DNA from: Mycobacterium pinniadriaticum
Lineage (GTDB): Bacteria; Actinomycetota; Actinomycetes; Mycobacteriales; Mycobacteriaceae
Direction of reading: 5' to 3'
Assembly: GCF_026242045.1 (NCBI RefSeq)
Contig: NZ_JAPJDO010000009.1
Span: 124,001 to 188,000, forward strand
Length of the DNA stretch: 64,000 bases
A program made the translations under genes and the position numbers. Within the stretch, counting starts at the first letter, position 1. Every line of letters begins with the position of its first letter. Of this stretch, positions 1 through 9,301 are shown in pieces. The notes beneath the pieces are model-generated. The model saw only the letters and a program-made list of their open reading frames with translations. It was not told the DNA's origin and searched no databases.

Positions 1-765
1 ATGATCGTCGGCCGGATCATCGGAGTGCCCGATACCGATATCGACAAGCTCATCCGGTGGGGATACTCGGCCACCCAGGTGGTCGAAGGGCTGGTGACCC
101 CGACCCACATGGCGGACGCCGGCGTCGCGGTAATGGAATTGAGTGCCTACATCACCGAACAATTCGCCCTGGCAACCGCCGAGCCGCGCGACAACCTGCT
201 CGGCGACCTCGCCCGCGCATGTGCGGCCGGAGACGTCAGTGACGTGGCGGCGCTGACGATGATGATCACGCTCTTCAGCGCGGGGGGCGAATCCACCGCC
301 TCGCTGATCGGTTCCGCCGCACACATTCTCGCCACCCACGCCGACGTCGAAGCGCAGATCCGGGACCGGCCGGAGCTGCTTGGGGCGTTTCTCGAAGAGG
401 TCCTGCGTTACGAGCCGCCCTTTCGAGGGCACTATCGCCACGTCGTCAACGACACCGAACTGTGCGGGACCGAACTCGAAGCGGGTTCGCGACTGCTCCT
501 GTTGTGGGGAGCGGCCAATCGAGACCCATCGCACTTCGACGATCCGGGTCGCTTCCGGCTGGACCGGGCGGAGGGCAAGGGCCACATCACATTCGGCAAA
601 GGGGTGCACTTCTGCGTCGGTGCGGCGCTGGCCCGAATGGAGGCCAGAATCGTGATCGGGCAGCTACTCGAACGCACCTCGAGCATCAAGGCCACCGAGA
701 TCGGGAAATGGCTGCCGAGTCTACTGGTGCGCCGCCTGGAGCGACTCCAACTCGCCTGTCACTGA
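1..765 (+). CDS. Cytochrome P450, C-terminal part (5' end outside window)
   Basis: The 254 residues visible are the C-terminal two thirds of a P450; complete bacterial members are about 400 residues, and the frame is open to the window edge, so the ATG at base 1 is probably internal. The I-helix segment GGESTASLIG carries the oxygen-activating Thr, EEVLRY is the ExxR helix, and FGKGVHFCVGAALARME is the haem-binding loop with the proximal Cys. It should be a soluble haem monooxygenase fed by ferredoxin. Substrate cannot be predicted. It converges on the next gene with only 8 bp between the stop codons. Confidence 0.93.
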   Translation: MIVGRIIGVPDTDIDKLIRWGYSATQVVEGLVTPTHMADAGVAVMELSAYITEQFALATAEPRDNLLGDLARACAAGDVSDVAALTMMITLFSAGGESTASLIGSAAHILATHADVEAQIRDRPELLGAFLEEVLRYEPPFRGHYRHVVNDTELCGTELEAGSRLLLLWGAANRDPSHFDDPGRFRLDRAEGKGHITFGKGVHFCVGAALARMEARIVIGQLLERTSSIKATEIGKWLPSLLVRRLERLQLACH

Positions 766-773
766 GCGCACGG

Positions 774-1316
774 CTAGCGAGGGCTGCCACCCACCTCGGC
801 CGGCAGGGGCGGCGGCAACGGCGTCGTCGACGTCGGGGTGGTCGAAGTGGCGGTGGACGAGGTCGTCGGGGCCGACGATGACGACGTGGACTGCGAAGTC
901 TGGGGACCGTGGAAGTCCACCCACGACTCCTTGCGCATCACAGTGCTGCCGGAACTCACCGTCAGCGAGCTAGAGCTCACCGTGTAGGTGACGCCGTCGT
1001 TGACCGCGGTATAGGAGCCGTCACTGGAACTCGACGCGGACAGAATCAGCTTCGCTCCGTCGCGCACCCGCACACCGCGGTACTGATAGCCGCCCCCGGA
1101 CGTCTCACAGATCGCGACCCGAGAGGTGCCGGTACTACCGAACAGCACCGCGGCGTCCGAACAGCGCGCCGTCGAATCGAGGTAGCCCTGCGAGTCGAAG
1201 TCGGGCGCGGCGCCGGCGTGCGGCAAGGCGGTCACAAGCAACGCGGAGCAGGCCGCGGCCGCCGTGAGGCCGGCGACACGGATCAGATGAGAGGGCATCG
1301 CCATCCACGACACCAT
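774..1316 (-). CDS. Small exported Ser/Thr-rich protein, unknown function
   Basis: A 180-residue protein with a signal peptide (hydrophobic stretch at about residues 12-30, cleavage probably after HAGA-A). The mature part is short, has two Cys that could pair (RCSDAA and AICETS), and ends in a low-complexity Ser/Thr/Pro tail (residues 140-170) typical of cell-wall-associated or glycosylated mycobacterial proteins. ATG codons at 1316, 1304 and 1298 are all possible; the first has GAGGGG just upstream. The same frame stays open back to 2726, but that part is antisense to the histidine phosphatase and is not coding. I recognise no family. Confidence 0.7.
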   Translation of the reverse strand: MVSWMAMPSHLIRVAGLTAAAACSALLVTALPHAGAAPDFDSQGYLDSTARCSDAAVLFGSTGTSRVAICETSGGGYQYRGVRVRDGAKLILSASSSSDGSYTAVNDGVTYTVSSSSLTVSSGSTVMRKESWVDFHGPQTSQSTSSSSAPTTSSTATSTTPTSTTPLPPPLPAEVGGSPR

Positions 1317-1392
1317 GGCCCCTCGGGGCAGGCGAGCGCTGATGCCGAGAAGGTACGAGATCGTTAGTGTCCCGAAACCGCGACATGGGTGT

Positions 1393-1434
1393 TTGTAGAC
1401 AGATTTCCAATTATGTACTGTGACCGAGCGCACA
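1393..1434 (+). promoter_or_regulatory. Promoter of the histidine phosphatase gene with a CRP-like site
   Basis: TTGTAG (1393-1398), 17 bp, then TACTGT (1416-1421) fits a sigma-A promoter with a start near 1428. Overlapping the -10 box and start point is TGTGA-N6-GCACA (1419-1434), which matches the mycobacterial Crp consensus TGTGA-N6-TCACA at 9 of 10 positions. At this location a bound Crp would be expected to repress. This is a sequence match only. Confidence 0.45.
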
Positions 1435-1475
1435 GTCGCTATTGTCTGGGCGTTGTACCACCGACGGGGGATCAG

Positions 1476-2723
1476 ATGGAGTTTGGGATGCGACATCACA
1501 CAGGCGCTCGGCCCATACCGCGCCGCGCACTGAAAGCACTGGCGACGCTCATCTCGGCAGTCGCGTTGTTCCTGGTATCGGCACTGCCAGCCTGGGCCGC
1601 TGATTCGATCACCCTGACCTGGGTACGGCACGGCGAGTCCTACGGCAATGTCGCCGGCGCCGGGATCGACACGAAGGTGCCGGGACCCGAACTCACCGAA
1701 CTGGGCGAGCAGCAGGCAGAGGCCATTGCCGTGCAGCTCAACGATGGTGGCTACGACAGCATCTATGTCTCGGACATGATCCGCACCCATCAGACCGCCG
1801 CACCGCTGGAAGCACTTGTTCCGTCGCTCCCGGTGCACGAGGAGGCGGGTATCCACGAGATCAGCGCGGGCATTTTCGAGGGCTCGCCCATCGACAGCGG
1901 GCTGGGGCGCATCGGCTACTTCCTGATCCCGGTGGCCTGGACCCTGGGTTTGCGCAGCCTGCCGATTCCGGGTGGAGAGACCGGCAACGGGTTCGAGGCG
2001 CGGGTCGACGATGTGATCGACGCCGTCACCGCCAACGGTGCCACCGCCCCCGTGCTCTTCTCGCACGGGGCGACGATCATGGTCTGGACGATGATGAACG
2101 TCGACAACCCCGACATCATGCTGATGCTGACGCACCCGCTGGGCAACACCGCGGTCGTGGAGGTGACCGGCAACCCTGACGACGGCTGGATGCTGCAGAG
2201 CTGGGATGGCGCTGCGGTCAGCCAGAATCCGCCACTCGCCGGCCAGTTGTTCGTCAACGCTCGCAGACTCGTCGTGGCGCCGCAGACCGCGGTCTACGAC
2301 GTCGTGCAAGCCATCAAGTCGCGCGATCCCGCACAGGTTGTGGCAGCCGTCCGCGACGGCGTGGTCATGGTCGCCAAGGCCGGCGTCGACTTCGTCACGG
2401 ACTCGGTCACCGACATCGGTCAGGCGATCCGCGGTGCATTGCCCGACCTCGGGGGCGCGGCTGCCGACACCGCTGTCACCAACCTCAGGTCGTCCACCGC
2501 CGCGGCGACGACGGAGGAGACCGCCAATGGCGCCACCGATCTGACCGACGGCAACAAGGTCGAACCGCTCAAGGCCAGCGCCGGCGCCAGCCGCCGCGCC
2601 GGTGCGACACCAGCGGTGTCGGGCAAGGCCGAGGCGAGCTCGGCAACCGATAAGGCAGGCGGGGGAGCCAAGAAGGGCACCGGCTCGAGTCGTCGGGGCA
2701 GCACGCACAAAGCGGCTGCCTGA
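1476..2723 (+). CDS. Exported histidine phosphatase (phosphoglycerate mutase-like) with long C-terminal extension
   Basis: A 415-residue protein. Start ATG 1476 is chosen because GACGGGGG lies 5 bases upstream and a Sec signal peptide follows (LISAVALFLVSALPAWA-AD). The catalytic motif VRHGES immediately follows the signal, and FSHGAT supplies the second active-site His, so this is an exported branch-2-like phosphatase rather than glycolytic phosphoglycerate mutase. After about residue 250 the phosphatase fold ends. The remaining about 165 residues are an amphipathic segment (VVQAIKSRDPAQVVAAV) and an Ala/Thr/Gly-rich basic tail, which might bind the cell wall. Substrate unknown. Confidence 0.85.
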   Translation: MEFGMRHHTGARPIPRRALKALATLISAVALFLVSALPAWAADSITLTWVRHGESYGNVAGAGIDTKVPGPELTELGEQQAEAIAVQLNDGGYDSIYVSDMIRTHQTAAPLEALVPSLPVHEEAGIHEISAGIFEGSPIDSGLGRIGYFLIPVAWTLGLRSLPIPGGETGNGFEARVDDVIDAVTANGATAPVLFSHGATIMVWTMMNVDNPDIMLMLTHPLGNTAVVEVTGNPDDGWMLQSWDGAAVSQNPPLAGQLFVNARRLVVAPQTAVYDVVQAIKSRDPAQVVAAVRDGVVMVAKAGVDFVTDSVTDIGQAIRGALPDLGGAAADTAVTNLRSSTAAATTEETANGATDLTDGNKVEPLKASAGASRRAGATPAVSGKAEASSATDKAGGGAKKGTGSSRRGSTHKAAA

Positions 2724-2735
2724 CACACCGGGATG

Positions 2736-3488
2736 TCAGCCCAGATACTCGGACTCGAGAACCAGGTCGCGTACCAGCTTCTGGTATTCCATGTGGCTGC
2801 GGTGCTCGGTGGTCTCCCAGCGTTGGCCTTGTTGTTCCCGCATGTAGCCGCGGTATTTCGGAGAGCCGGGAAAGCCGACGTTATCGGCTACGACGATGGC
2901 GCCGCGCCGTAACCAGCCGCGCTCGACAATGCTGAGCAGGTCCGCCAGGTACGCGTTCTTGTTGTGATCGATGAACAGGAAATCCAATGTGCCGGGGGCG
3001 AATCCGTACTCGTCATGCAGAGTGTCGAGGGTTCGCCCACCGTCACCGATCGTTCCGACCACGCATGTGACACGTTGTTCGACGCCGGCATGCGCCCAAA
3101 TCCGACGGGCTACCGCCGCATTCGCTGCCGACAACTCGACCGAGACAATCCGGGCCGACGGTGCGGCGCGCGCGATCCGCAGCGCTCCATAGCCGCAGTA
3201 GGTGCCCAATTCCAGTGCCAGCCGCGGGTCGGCGCGGCGTACCGCGGCATCGAGCAGTGCGCCCTTCTCGTCACCGATATTGACCAGAAACGACTTCGCG
3301 TACGCGTACTCATCAATGGTGGCCAGCACGTCGTCGATGTCCCCTGGGCGGGCGTTGGCTTCGACGTAGTCGGCGGCGGCGGCCTCCCGGCCGTCACCGA
3401 CCTGGCCGGTCTTGTTGAAATTGCGGATACCGATGCCGGTGCGCAGCAGCGACCATCGTAGGAGGGGCATCCGCTGGCCAAGCCTCAT
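2736..3488 (-). CDS. SAM-dependent O-methyltransferase, catechol O-methyltransferase type
   Basis: 250 residues of class I methyltransferase fold. LELGTYCGYGALRIA is the SAM-binding loop, SVELSA the acidic ribose-binding motif, and FIDHNKNAY together with VVADNV supply the Asp/Asp/Asn metal ligands of the catechol O-methyltransferase family. The family transfers methyl from SAM to a catechol-like hydroxyl with Mg2+; it resembles M. tuberculosis Rv1703c from memory. It runs divergently from the membrane methyltransferase gene at 3536 with 47 bp between starts, so a link to that operon is possible but unproven. Confidence 0.88.
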   Translation of the reverse strand: MRLGQRMPLLRWSLLRTGIGIRNFNKTGQVGDGREAAAADYVEANARPGDIDDVLATIDEYAYAKSFLVNIGDEKGALLDAAVRRADPRLALELGTYCGYGALRIARAAPSARIVSVELSAANAAVARRIWAHAGVEQRVTCVVGTIGDGGRTLDTLHDEYGFAPGTLDFLFIDHNKNAYLADLLSIVERGWLRRGAIVVADNVGFPGSPKYRGYMREQQGQRWETTEHRSHMEYQKLVRDLVLESEYLG

Positions 3489-3535
3489 GTCCCCACGCTA
3501 CGTTGTGGTTCGGTGGTGCCACTGGAGAGGTTTGA

Positions 3536-4372
3536 GTGCGGGCAATGTCGTCACCGCCCGCCGCCCGGGGACGCGGCGGCCGGATTCTGATAGCGGTCGG
3601 ATACGGCGTTTTCTGCCACGCCGCATTCGTGCTGGGTGTCGTCGCGATGATGGTCGCGATGTACTTCGGCATGAGCCGCTCGTTGGGCACCTTGTCGCCG
3701 CCGTGGAGCTGGATCGCGAACGCCGCGCTGCTGGTCCAGTTTCCCGTCGTCCACTCGCTGTTGCTCACCGGCCCGGGCCGGGCCCTGATCAACCGGCTGG
3801 GACCGTGCGGTACCGGCACCATACTGGCCCCTACCACCTTCGTCACGGTTGCTTCCCTGCAGGTGCTCGCCCTGTTCGCACTGTGGTCACCGTCCGGCAC
3901 GATCTGGTGGCGGGCGCACGGAGTGGTCCTGGCTGTGCTCGTCGTGGCGTACGTCGGTGCGTGGGTGCTGCTCGGCAAGGCGATGTTCGATGCCGGACTG
4001 TCGGTCCAGATCGGCACCTTGGGCTGGGTGGCACTGTTGCGCGGTCGGCGACCGACGTACCCGAGGATGCCGACGACGGGCCTGTTTCGGTGGACTCGGC
4101 AGCCGATCTACGTCGCCTTCACCCTCACGGTGTGGACGGTGCCCACCTGGACGCCGGACCAACTGGCAGTCGCCGGTACATTCACCCTGTATTGCCTGAT
4201 AGCACCCCTTTTCAAGGAGGCCCGATTCCGCCGCATCTTCGGCTCGGCGTTCGACAGTTATGCGCGCACTGTGCCGTATTGGTTACCGTTGCCTCGTAGG
4301 CCACGACGTCCTTCGGGGAGGCATTGTGAACCTGCTGCTGGTCGTGCACGTATCAGCAGAAGGCAGGGCTGA
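3536..4372 (+). CDS. Integral membrane methyltransferase, NnrU/ICMT/MddA-like
   Basis: A 278-residue protein with about five to six hydrophobic segments. The C-terminal half carries the isoprenylcysteine/phospholipid methyltransferase signature: TGLFRWTRQPIY, a hydrophobic hairpin, then KEARFRRIFGSAFDSYARTVP. The VVHS motif near residue 80 resembles the VQHS of MddA/NnrU-like enzymes. GTG 3536 is the likely start, with GGAGAGG 5 bases upstream; ATG 3545 is an alternative. The family methylates small thiols, prenyl or lipid groups at the membrane with SAM. It is the first gene of the row leading to the type III polyketide synthase, 17 bp before the MmpL gene, so it may tailor the same lipid. 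Confidence 0.75.
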   Translation: MRAMSSPPAARGRGGRILIAVGYGVFCHAAFVLGVVAMMVAMYFGMSRSLGTLSPPWSWIANAALLVQFPVVHSLLLTGPGRALINRLGPCGTGTILAPTTFVTVASLQVLALFALWSPSGTIWWRAHGVVLAVLVVAYVGAWVLLGKAMFDAGLSVQIGTLGWVALLRGRRPTYPRMPTTGLFRWTRQPIYVAFTLTVWTVPTWTPDQLAVAGTFTLYCLIAPLFKEARFRRIFGSAFDSYARTVPYWLPLPRRPRRPSGRHCEPAAGRARISRRQG

Positions 4373-4389
4373 CATCGAAGGGCAAAGCA

Positions 4390-6624
4390 TTGCTGAGAGC
4401 GATCGCCCGGCTAGCCGTCGCCGCGCCGCGCCGGGTGGTCGTGGTGGGCATCCTCGTCATGGTGGCGGTCGCCATCTTCGGCGTACCCGTCGCCAAGGAT
4501 CTGTCCCCGAGCGGTTTTGCCGACCCTGATTCGCAGTCGTCGCGGGCCGCTCAGCTGCTCACCGAGAAGTTCGGGCAGGGGGATGTTCCCTTCCTGGTGA
4601 TCGTGACGTCCGACCGATTCGACAGTCCGGCGGCGCGCGCGGTCGCCCTCGACGTCATCGACCAGCTGAAGCGGTCGGGCCATGTCACCGGAATCAGCTC
4701 GGCGTGGACCTCCCCGCCACAGGCGGCGGCCGCGCTGGTCAGCCGCGATCAGAAGTCGGGTCTCATCTCCGCGGGAATCACCGGCGAGGAGGCCAGCCAG
4801 CAGATCTACGCCCGGGATCTGTCCGATCAGATCAGCCGCGACCGCGACGGCGTCGTCGTGCGCACCGGCGGAACCGCGATGGTCAACCTGCAGGTGACCG
4901 AGCAATCCCAGCACGATCTCCTGCTGATGGAGTCCATCGCCATCCCGCTGAGTTTCCTGGTCCTGGTGTGGGTGTTCGGTGGTGTGTTCGCCGCCGCGCT
5001 ACCCGTCGCCGTCGGGTTGATGGCCATTCTCGGCGCGTTGGCGGTCCTTCGGGTGACGACCTTCTTCACCGACGTGTCGATCTTCGCGTTGAACCTCACC
5101 ACCGCGATGGGCCTGGCCCTGGCGATCGACTACACGCTGTTGATGATCAGCCGCTACCGCGACGAACTGGCCGAAGGCCACGAGCGGGACGACGCGCTGG
5201 TGCGGACCATGGTCTCGGCCGGGCGCACCGTGGTGTTCTCGGGCACCACCGTCGCGCTGTCGATGGGCGCGATGGTCGTGTTCCCGATGCATTTCCTGAA
5301 ATCGTTCGCCTACGCGGGCGTAGCCACCGTCGCGTTCGCCGTGCTGGCCGCGATCGTGATCACGCCCGCCGCGATCAGCCTGTTCGGTGATCGGCTCGAC
5401 TCGCTCGATGTGCGCCGGCTGGTTCGCCGCATACTCGGCCGGGCAGAACCCGTCCGGCGGTCAATCGACGAACAATTCTGGTACCGCTCAACGAAATTCG
5501 TGATGAAGCGCGCGGTGCCGATCGGGTTGGCCGGTGTGGTCGTGCTGGTGGTTCTGGGCGCGCCCTTCCTCGGTGTTCGCCCGGGATTCCCCGATGACCG
5601 GGTGCTACCGCAGTCGGCCTCGGCGCACCAGGTGGGTAATCAGTTGCGCAGCCAGTTCACCAACAACTCCGAAACGGCCATCCCCATCGTCATCCCGGAT
5701 GCGGCCGGACTGTCCGATCCTCAGATCGCCCGATACGCCGCGGATCTGTCGCGAGTGCCCGATGTGACCACCGTGTCGGCGCCGATGGGGGCGTACGTGG
5801 CCGGAAACCTGGTGGGGCCGCCGTCGGCGGCGGCCGGGCTTGCGTCGGGTAGTGCCCTGCTCACGGTCGAGAGCACGGCACCGCTGTACTCGAACAGGTC
5901 CGAAAACCAGCTCGACCGGTTGCACGCGGTGAGTGCCCCGGGCGGCCGGACGGTCGAGTTCGCTGGAACGGCGCAGACCAATCGGGACAGCGTCGATGCC
6001 ATCACCTCGCGGCTTCCCGTCGTGTTGGGTCTGATCGCGGTGATCATGCTGGTGCTGCTGTTCCTGCTGACCGGCAGCGTGGTGCTCCCACTGAAGGCCC
6101 TGGTGCTCAACGTGCTGTCACTGACGGCGGCGTTCGGCGCGATGGTGTGGATCTTTCAGGACGGTCACCTCGGCGCGCTGGGCACCACCTCGACCGGGAC
6201 TTTGGTTGCCAATATCCCGGTGCTGTTGTTCTGCATCGCGTTCGGCCTCTCGATGGACTATGAGGTGTTCCTGGTGTCCCGTATCCGGGAGTTCTGGATC
6301 GCATCGCCCCAGGACGGCGTTGCGGACAACGACGAGAGCGTCGCTCTTGGTGTGGCTCACACCGGTCGGGTGATCACCGCCGCTGCGCTGATCATGGCGA
6401 TCTCGTTCGCGGCGCTGACAGTGGCCCACGTGTCGTTCATGCGGATGTTCGGGCTTGGTCTGGCGCTGGCTGTGCTCACCGATGCGACATTGGTGCGGCT
6501 GGTCCTGGTACCGGCGTTTATGCACGTGATGGGGCGGTGGAACTGGTGGGCGCCCAAGCCGCTGGCCTGGATGCACGAACGGGTAGGCATCCGCGAAGGC
6601 GGCCCGGCGAGGCATACTGGTTGA
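4390..6624 (+). CDS. MmpL-family RND transporter
   Basis: 744 residues with the two-fold MMPL layout: N-terminal membrane helix, periplasmic loop (about 40-180), helices 2-6, second periplasmic loop (about 390-540) and helices 8-12. The proton-relay regions are visible as [14 protein letters not shown] in the first half and [15 protein letters not shown] in the second. The start is TTG 4390, with AAGGG upstream. MmpL proteins move lipids across the mycobacterial inner membrane. The stop codon is one base from the start of the type III polyketide synthase, so export of that enzyme's lipid product is the natural inference. Confidence 0.92.
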   Translation: MLRAIARLAVAAPRRVVVVGILVMVAVAIFGVPVAKDLSPSGFADPDSQSSRAAQLLTEKFGQGDVPFLVIVTSDRFDSPAARAVALDVIDQLKRSGHVTGISSAWTSPPQAAAALVSRDQKSGLISAGITGEEASQQIYARDLSDQISRDRDGVVVRTGGTAMVNLQVTEQSQHDLLLMESIAIPLSFLVLVWVFGGVFAAALPVAVGLMAILGALAVLRVTTFFTDVSIFALNLTTAMGLALAIDYTLLMISRYRDELAEGHERDDALVRTMVSAGRTVVFSGTTVALSMGAMVVFPMHFLKSFAYAGVATVAFAVLAAIVITPAAISLFGDRLDSLDVRRLVRRILGRAEPVRRSIDEQFWYRSTKFVMKRAVPIGLAGVVVLVVLGAPFLGVRPGFPDDRVLPQSASAHQVGNQLRSQFTNNSETAIPIVIPDAAGLSDPQIARYAADLSRVPDVTTVSAPMGAYVAGNLVGPPSAAAGLASGSALLTVESTAPLYSNRSENQLDRLHAVSAPGGRTVEFAGTAQTNRDSVDAITSRLPVVLGLIAVIMLVLLFLLTGSVVLPLKALVLNVLSLTAAFGAMVWIFQDGHLGALGTTSTGTLVANIPVLLFCIAFGLSMDYEVFLVSRIREFWIASPQDGVADNDESVALGVAHTGRVITAAALIMAISFAALTVAHVSFMRMFGLGLALAVLTDATLVRLVLVPAFMHVMGRWNWWAPKPLAWMHERVGIREGGPARHTG

Positions 6625-6625
6625 C

Positions 6626-7759
6626 GTGTCGAACAAGGGGTCTCGGGCAAAGTCTCATGAACCGGCGGCGAATGATCTTCGTATTCAGAACATGCGTCCG
6701 ATCAGTGTCATTGCCGGTGTGCGTGGTGAATTGCCACCGCACCGCTTCAGTCAGGCCGAGATCACCGAGGCCTTCCTGACGATCGGTGGGTACGGCGACT
6801 ACGAAGAAATCCTTCGCAGCCTGCATCGCAGCGCCAAGGTCGACAATCGCCACTTCGTCCTGCCGCTGGATCAGTACCCCACCCTGAAAGACTTCGGCGA
6901 AGCCAACGACTTGTTCATCGAGCACGCTGTCGAGCTGGGATCCGCCGCGATCGCGGGTGCGCTCGATGAAGCCGGCCTGCGTCCCGAAGACGTCGACTTG
7001 GTGGTATCGACGACCGTGACGGGTGTTGCGGCACCGTCGCTGGAAGCCCGGATCGCCGGCCGCCTGGGGATGCGGCCCGATGTCCGGCGGGTGCCGATGT
7101 TCGGCTTGGGCTGTGTGGCCGGCGCGGCCGGGGTCGCCCGGCTGCACGACTACCTACGCGGGGACCCGGACGGGGTCGCGGTGCTGGTGTCGGTGGAGTT
7201 GTGCTCCATGACCTACACCGCCAACAAGCCCACAATGCCCGGACTGGTCGGTAGCGCGCTGTTCGCCGACGGGGCGGGAGCCGTCGTCGCGGTCGGCGAG
7301 CGGCGCGCCGAGAAGATGAACGCCAGCGGCCCCGACATCATCGACTCCCGCAGCCACCTGTATCCAGACTCGTTGCGCACCATGGGCTGGGATGTCGGCG
7401 CGTCCGGCCTGGAGCTGGTGCTGTCCGCCGACCTGCCCGAGGTGATCGAACGTTACCTACCTGCCGACGTCACCGAATTCCTTGACGCACATGACCTGAA
7501 CATCGACGATATCGGCACCTGGGTCTGCCATCCCGGCGGTCCGAAGATCATCGAAGCGATCGTGGGTAGTCTCGAATTGCCCGACGAGGCACTCGAACTG
7601 ACCTGGCGTTCGCTGGCCGACATCGGCAACATCTCCTCGTCCTCGGTGCTGCACGTGCTGCGCGACACCATCGCCAAACGTCCGCCGTCGGGCCCCGGCC
7701 TGATGATGGCCATGGGCCCCGGGTTCTGTTCGGAACTGGTGCTGCTGCGCTGGCACTGA
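6626..7759 (+). CDS. Type III polyketide synthase (alkylresorcinol/alkylpyrone class)
   Basis: 377 residues, chalcone-synthase superfamily. The catalytic triad is visible: C163 in [10 protein letters not shown]302 in VCHPGGPK and N335 in DIGNISSS. The family extends a fatty acyl-CoA with malonyl or methylmalonyl units and cyclises the chain to a resorcinol or pyrone. The start is GTG 6626, one base after the MmpL stop; the homologous core begins near the ATG at 6692. The stop codon overlaps the next ATG (TGATG). The following methyltransferase and flavoprotein genes are the same trio as Streptomyces griseus srsABC and the polyketide-quinone cluster described in M. smegmatis. Confidence 0.93.
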   Translation: MSNKGSRAKSHEPAANDLRIQNMRPISVIAGVRGELPPHRFSQAEITEAFLTIGGYGDYEEILRSLHRSAKVDNRHFVLPLDQYPTLKDFGEANDLFIEHAVELGSAAIAGALDEAGLRPEDVDLVVSTTVTGVAAPSLEARIAGRLGMRPDVRRVPMFGLGCVAGAAGVARLHDYLRGDPDGVAVLVSVELCSMTYTANKPTMPGLVGSALFADGAGAVVAVGERRAEKMNASGPDIIDSRSHLYPDSLRTMGWDVGASGLELVLSADLPEVIERYLPADVTEFLDAHDLNIDDIGTWVCHPGGPKIIEAIVGSLELPDEALELTWRSLADIGNISSSSVLHVLRDTIAKRPPSGPGLMMAMGPGFCSELVLLRWH

Positions 7760-8268
7760 TGACTTGGTATGTGCTGCTGGTCGCCGCGGTCGCGCTGGAG
7801 CGGGTCGCTGAACTGGTCGTCGCACGGCGCAACCTGGCCTGGAGCCGGTCGCGAGGCGGCATCGAATTCGGGGCGAATCACTATCCGGTAATGGTCGTCC
7901 TGCACACCGGGCTGCTCCTCGGGGCCCTGGTGGAGGTCATCGGTCTGCACCGCCCGTTCCTGCCCGCCCTCGGATGGCCGATGCTGGCGATAGTGCTTGG
8001 CGCTCAAGGCTTGCGCTGGTGGTGTATCACCACCCTCGGCCGACAGTGGAACACCCGGGTCGTGGTGATTCCGGGTGCACCGCGAGTGGCCGGCGGCCCC
8101 TATCGGTTCTTTAGCCACCCCAACTACGTCGCGGTCGTCGCCGAGGGCATCGCGCTGCCACTGGTGCACACCGGATGGATCACCGCACTGGTCTTCACCG
8201 CACTCAACGCCGCCCTGTTGCGGACCCGGATCCGCACCGAAAACGCTGCCCTGGCAAGCCTGTCGTGA
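7759..8268 (+). CDS. ICMT-like membrane methyltransferase (polyketide tailoring)
   Basis: 169 residues with about four membrane segments and the isoprenylcysteine carboxyl methyltransferase C-terminus: GPYRFFSHPNYVAVVAEGIALP and RIRTENAAL. Although named for prenylated proteins, bacterial members beside type III polyketide synthases (B. subtilis BpsB, S. griseus SrsB) methylate alkylpyrones or alkylresorcinols. It overlaps the synthase stop by one base and its own stop overlaps the GTG of the flavoprotein gene, so the three are translationally coupled. Confidence 0.88.
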   Translation: MTWYVLLVAAVALERVAELVVARRNLAWSRSRGGIEFGANHYPVMVVLHTGLLLGALVEVIGLHRPFLPALGWPMLAIVLGAQGLRWWCITTLGRQWNTRVVVIPGAPRVAGGPYRFFSHPNYVAVVAEGIALPLVHTGWITALVFTALNAALLRTRIRTENAALASLS

Positions 8269-9281
8269 TCGATCTCCTAGTCGCGGGCGGCGGGCCGGCC
8301 GGTCTCGTGACCGCGTTGCACGCCGCGCGGGCGGGCCTGACGGTGACCGTCATCGAGCGGCGGAGCCCGCCGATTGACAAGGCCTGCGGTGAAGGGCTGA
8401 TGCCCCATGCCGTCGCGCAATTGGACAAGCTCGGAATCACTGTGCCCGGGAAGCCTTTTCGCGGGGTCACCTATCTGGACTCGAAGCGGTGCGTAGATGC
8501 CCCGTTGCGAGCGGACCCCGGGCTCGGCGTGCGGCGCACCGCGCTGCACAGCGCCTTGGTGGATGCGGCCGGCGCGGCCGGCGTCGACCTGGTCACCGCC
8601 CATGTCGGATCGATCAGTCAGGATTCAGGTTCGGTTCAGTGCGCGGGATTTCGCGCGCGCTATCTGGCTGCCGCCGACGGGCTGCACTCGACGATCCGAC
8701 GCTCGCTGGGCCTGGCCCGCCCGAGCCGCGGACCGCGCCGGTGGGGATTGCGGCGCCACGTCCACACGGCGCCGTGGAGCGACCGGGTCGAGGTGTACTG
8801 GGGTGACGGCGCCGAGGCGTATGTCACGCCGGTGGCCGACGACTGCGTCGGCATCGCGATCCTGACGGCGCGGCAGGGCTCGTTCGAGAGCCGCCTGGGC
8901 GAATTCGGTGCGTTGAGTGACCGCGTCGACGGCCACCCGCACGGATCTGAGCGGGCCGCCGGACCGTTGCGCCAACGGGTGGCGGGCCGCAGCGCCGGGC
9001 GCGTCATGCTGGTCGGCGACGCCGCCGGCTATGTCGACGCGTTGACCGGTGAAGGACTCGGCATCGGGTTCGGTGGTGCCGAGCTATTGGTGAATTGTGT
9101 TCTGGCCGACCGACCGGGTGACTATGACCGGCAATGGCGCCATATGTCGCGACGCTACCGAATGCTGACGGCGGGGCTGCTGCACGCCACCGAATACGGC
9201 ACCACCCGCTCGCGGGTGGTGCCCGCGGCAGCGGCCTTTCCCGGCACCTTCGCCAAGATTGTGAACCTCCTGGCGTACTGA
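8265..9281 (+). CDS. FAD-dependent oxidoreductase, geranylgeranyl-reductase/hydroxylase type
   Basis: 338 residues. The GTG at 8265 (overlap GTGA with the preceding stop) places the FAD-binding GGGPAGLVTALHAARAG at the extreme N-terminus, as usual in this family. CGEGLMPHAV and LVGDAAGYVDALTGEGLG are the second and third flavin-contact motifs. By analogy with SrsC it would hydroxylate the methylated resorcinol and lead to a quinol or quinone. NAD(P)H should be the electron donor. The frame is open upstream to 8175, but that stretch overlaps the methyltransferase. Confidence 0.88.
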   Translation: MIDLLVAGGGPAGLVTALHAARAGLTVTVIERRSPPIDKACGEGLMPHAVAQLDKLGITVPGKPFRGVTYLDSKRCVDAPLRADPGLGVRRTALHSALVDAAGAAGVDLVTAHVGSISQDSGSVQCAGFRARYLAAADGLHSTIRRSLGLARPSRGPRRWGLRRHVHTAPWSDRVEVYWGDGAEAYVTPVADDCVGIAILTARQGSFESRLGEFGALSDRVDGHPHGSERAAGPLRQRVAGRSAGRVMLVGDAAGYVDALTGEGLGIGFGGAELLVNCVLADRPGDYDRQWRHMSRRYRMLTAGLLHATEYGTTRSRVVPAAAAFPGTFAKIVNLLAY

Positions 9282-9301
9282 GCGGCGTAGGCTGCGCCGC
9301 T

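Noticed and set aside
1317..2726. Long minus-strand open frame extending the small exported protein to 650 codons
   Set aside because: It is antisense to the histidine phosphatase, which has clear motifs; only the part below 1316 has a signal peptide and codon pattern of its own.
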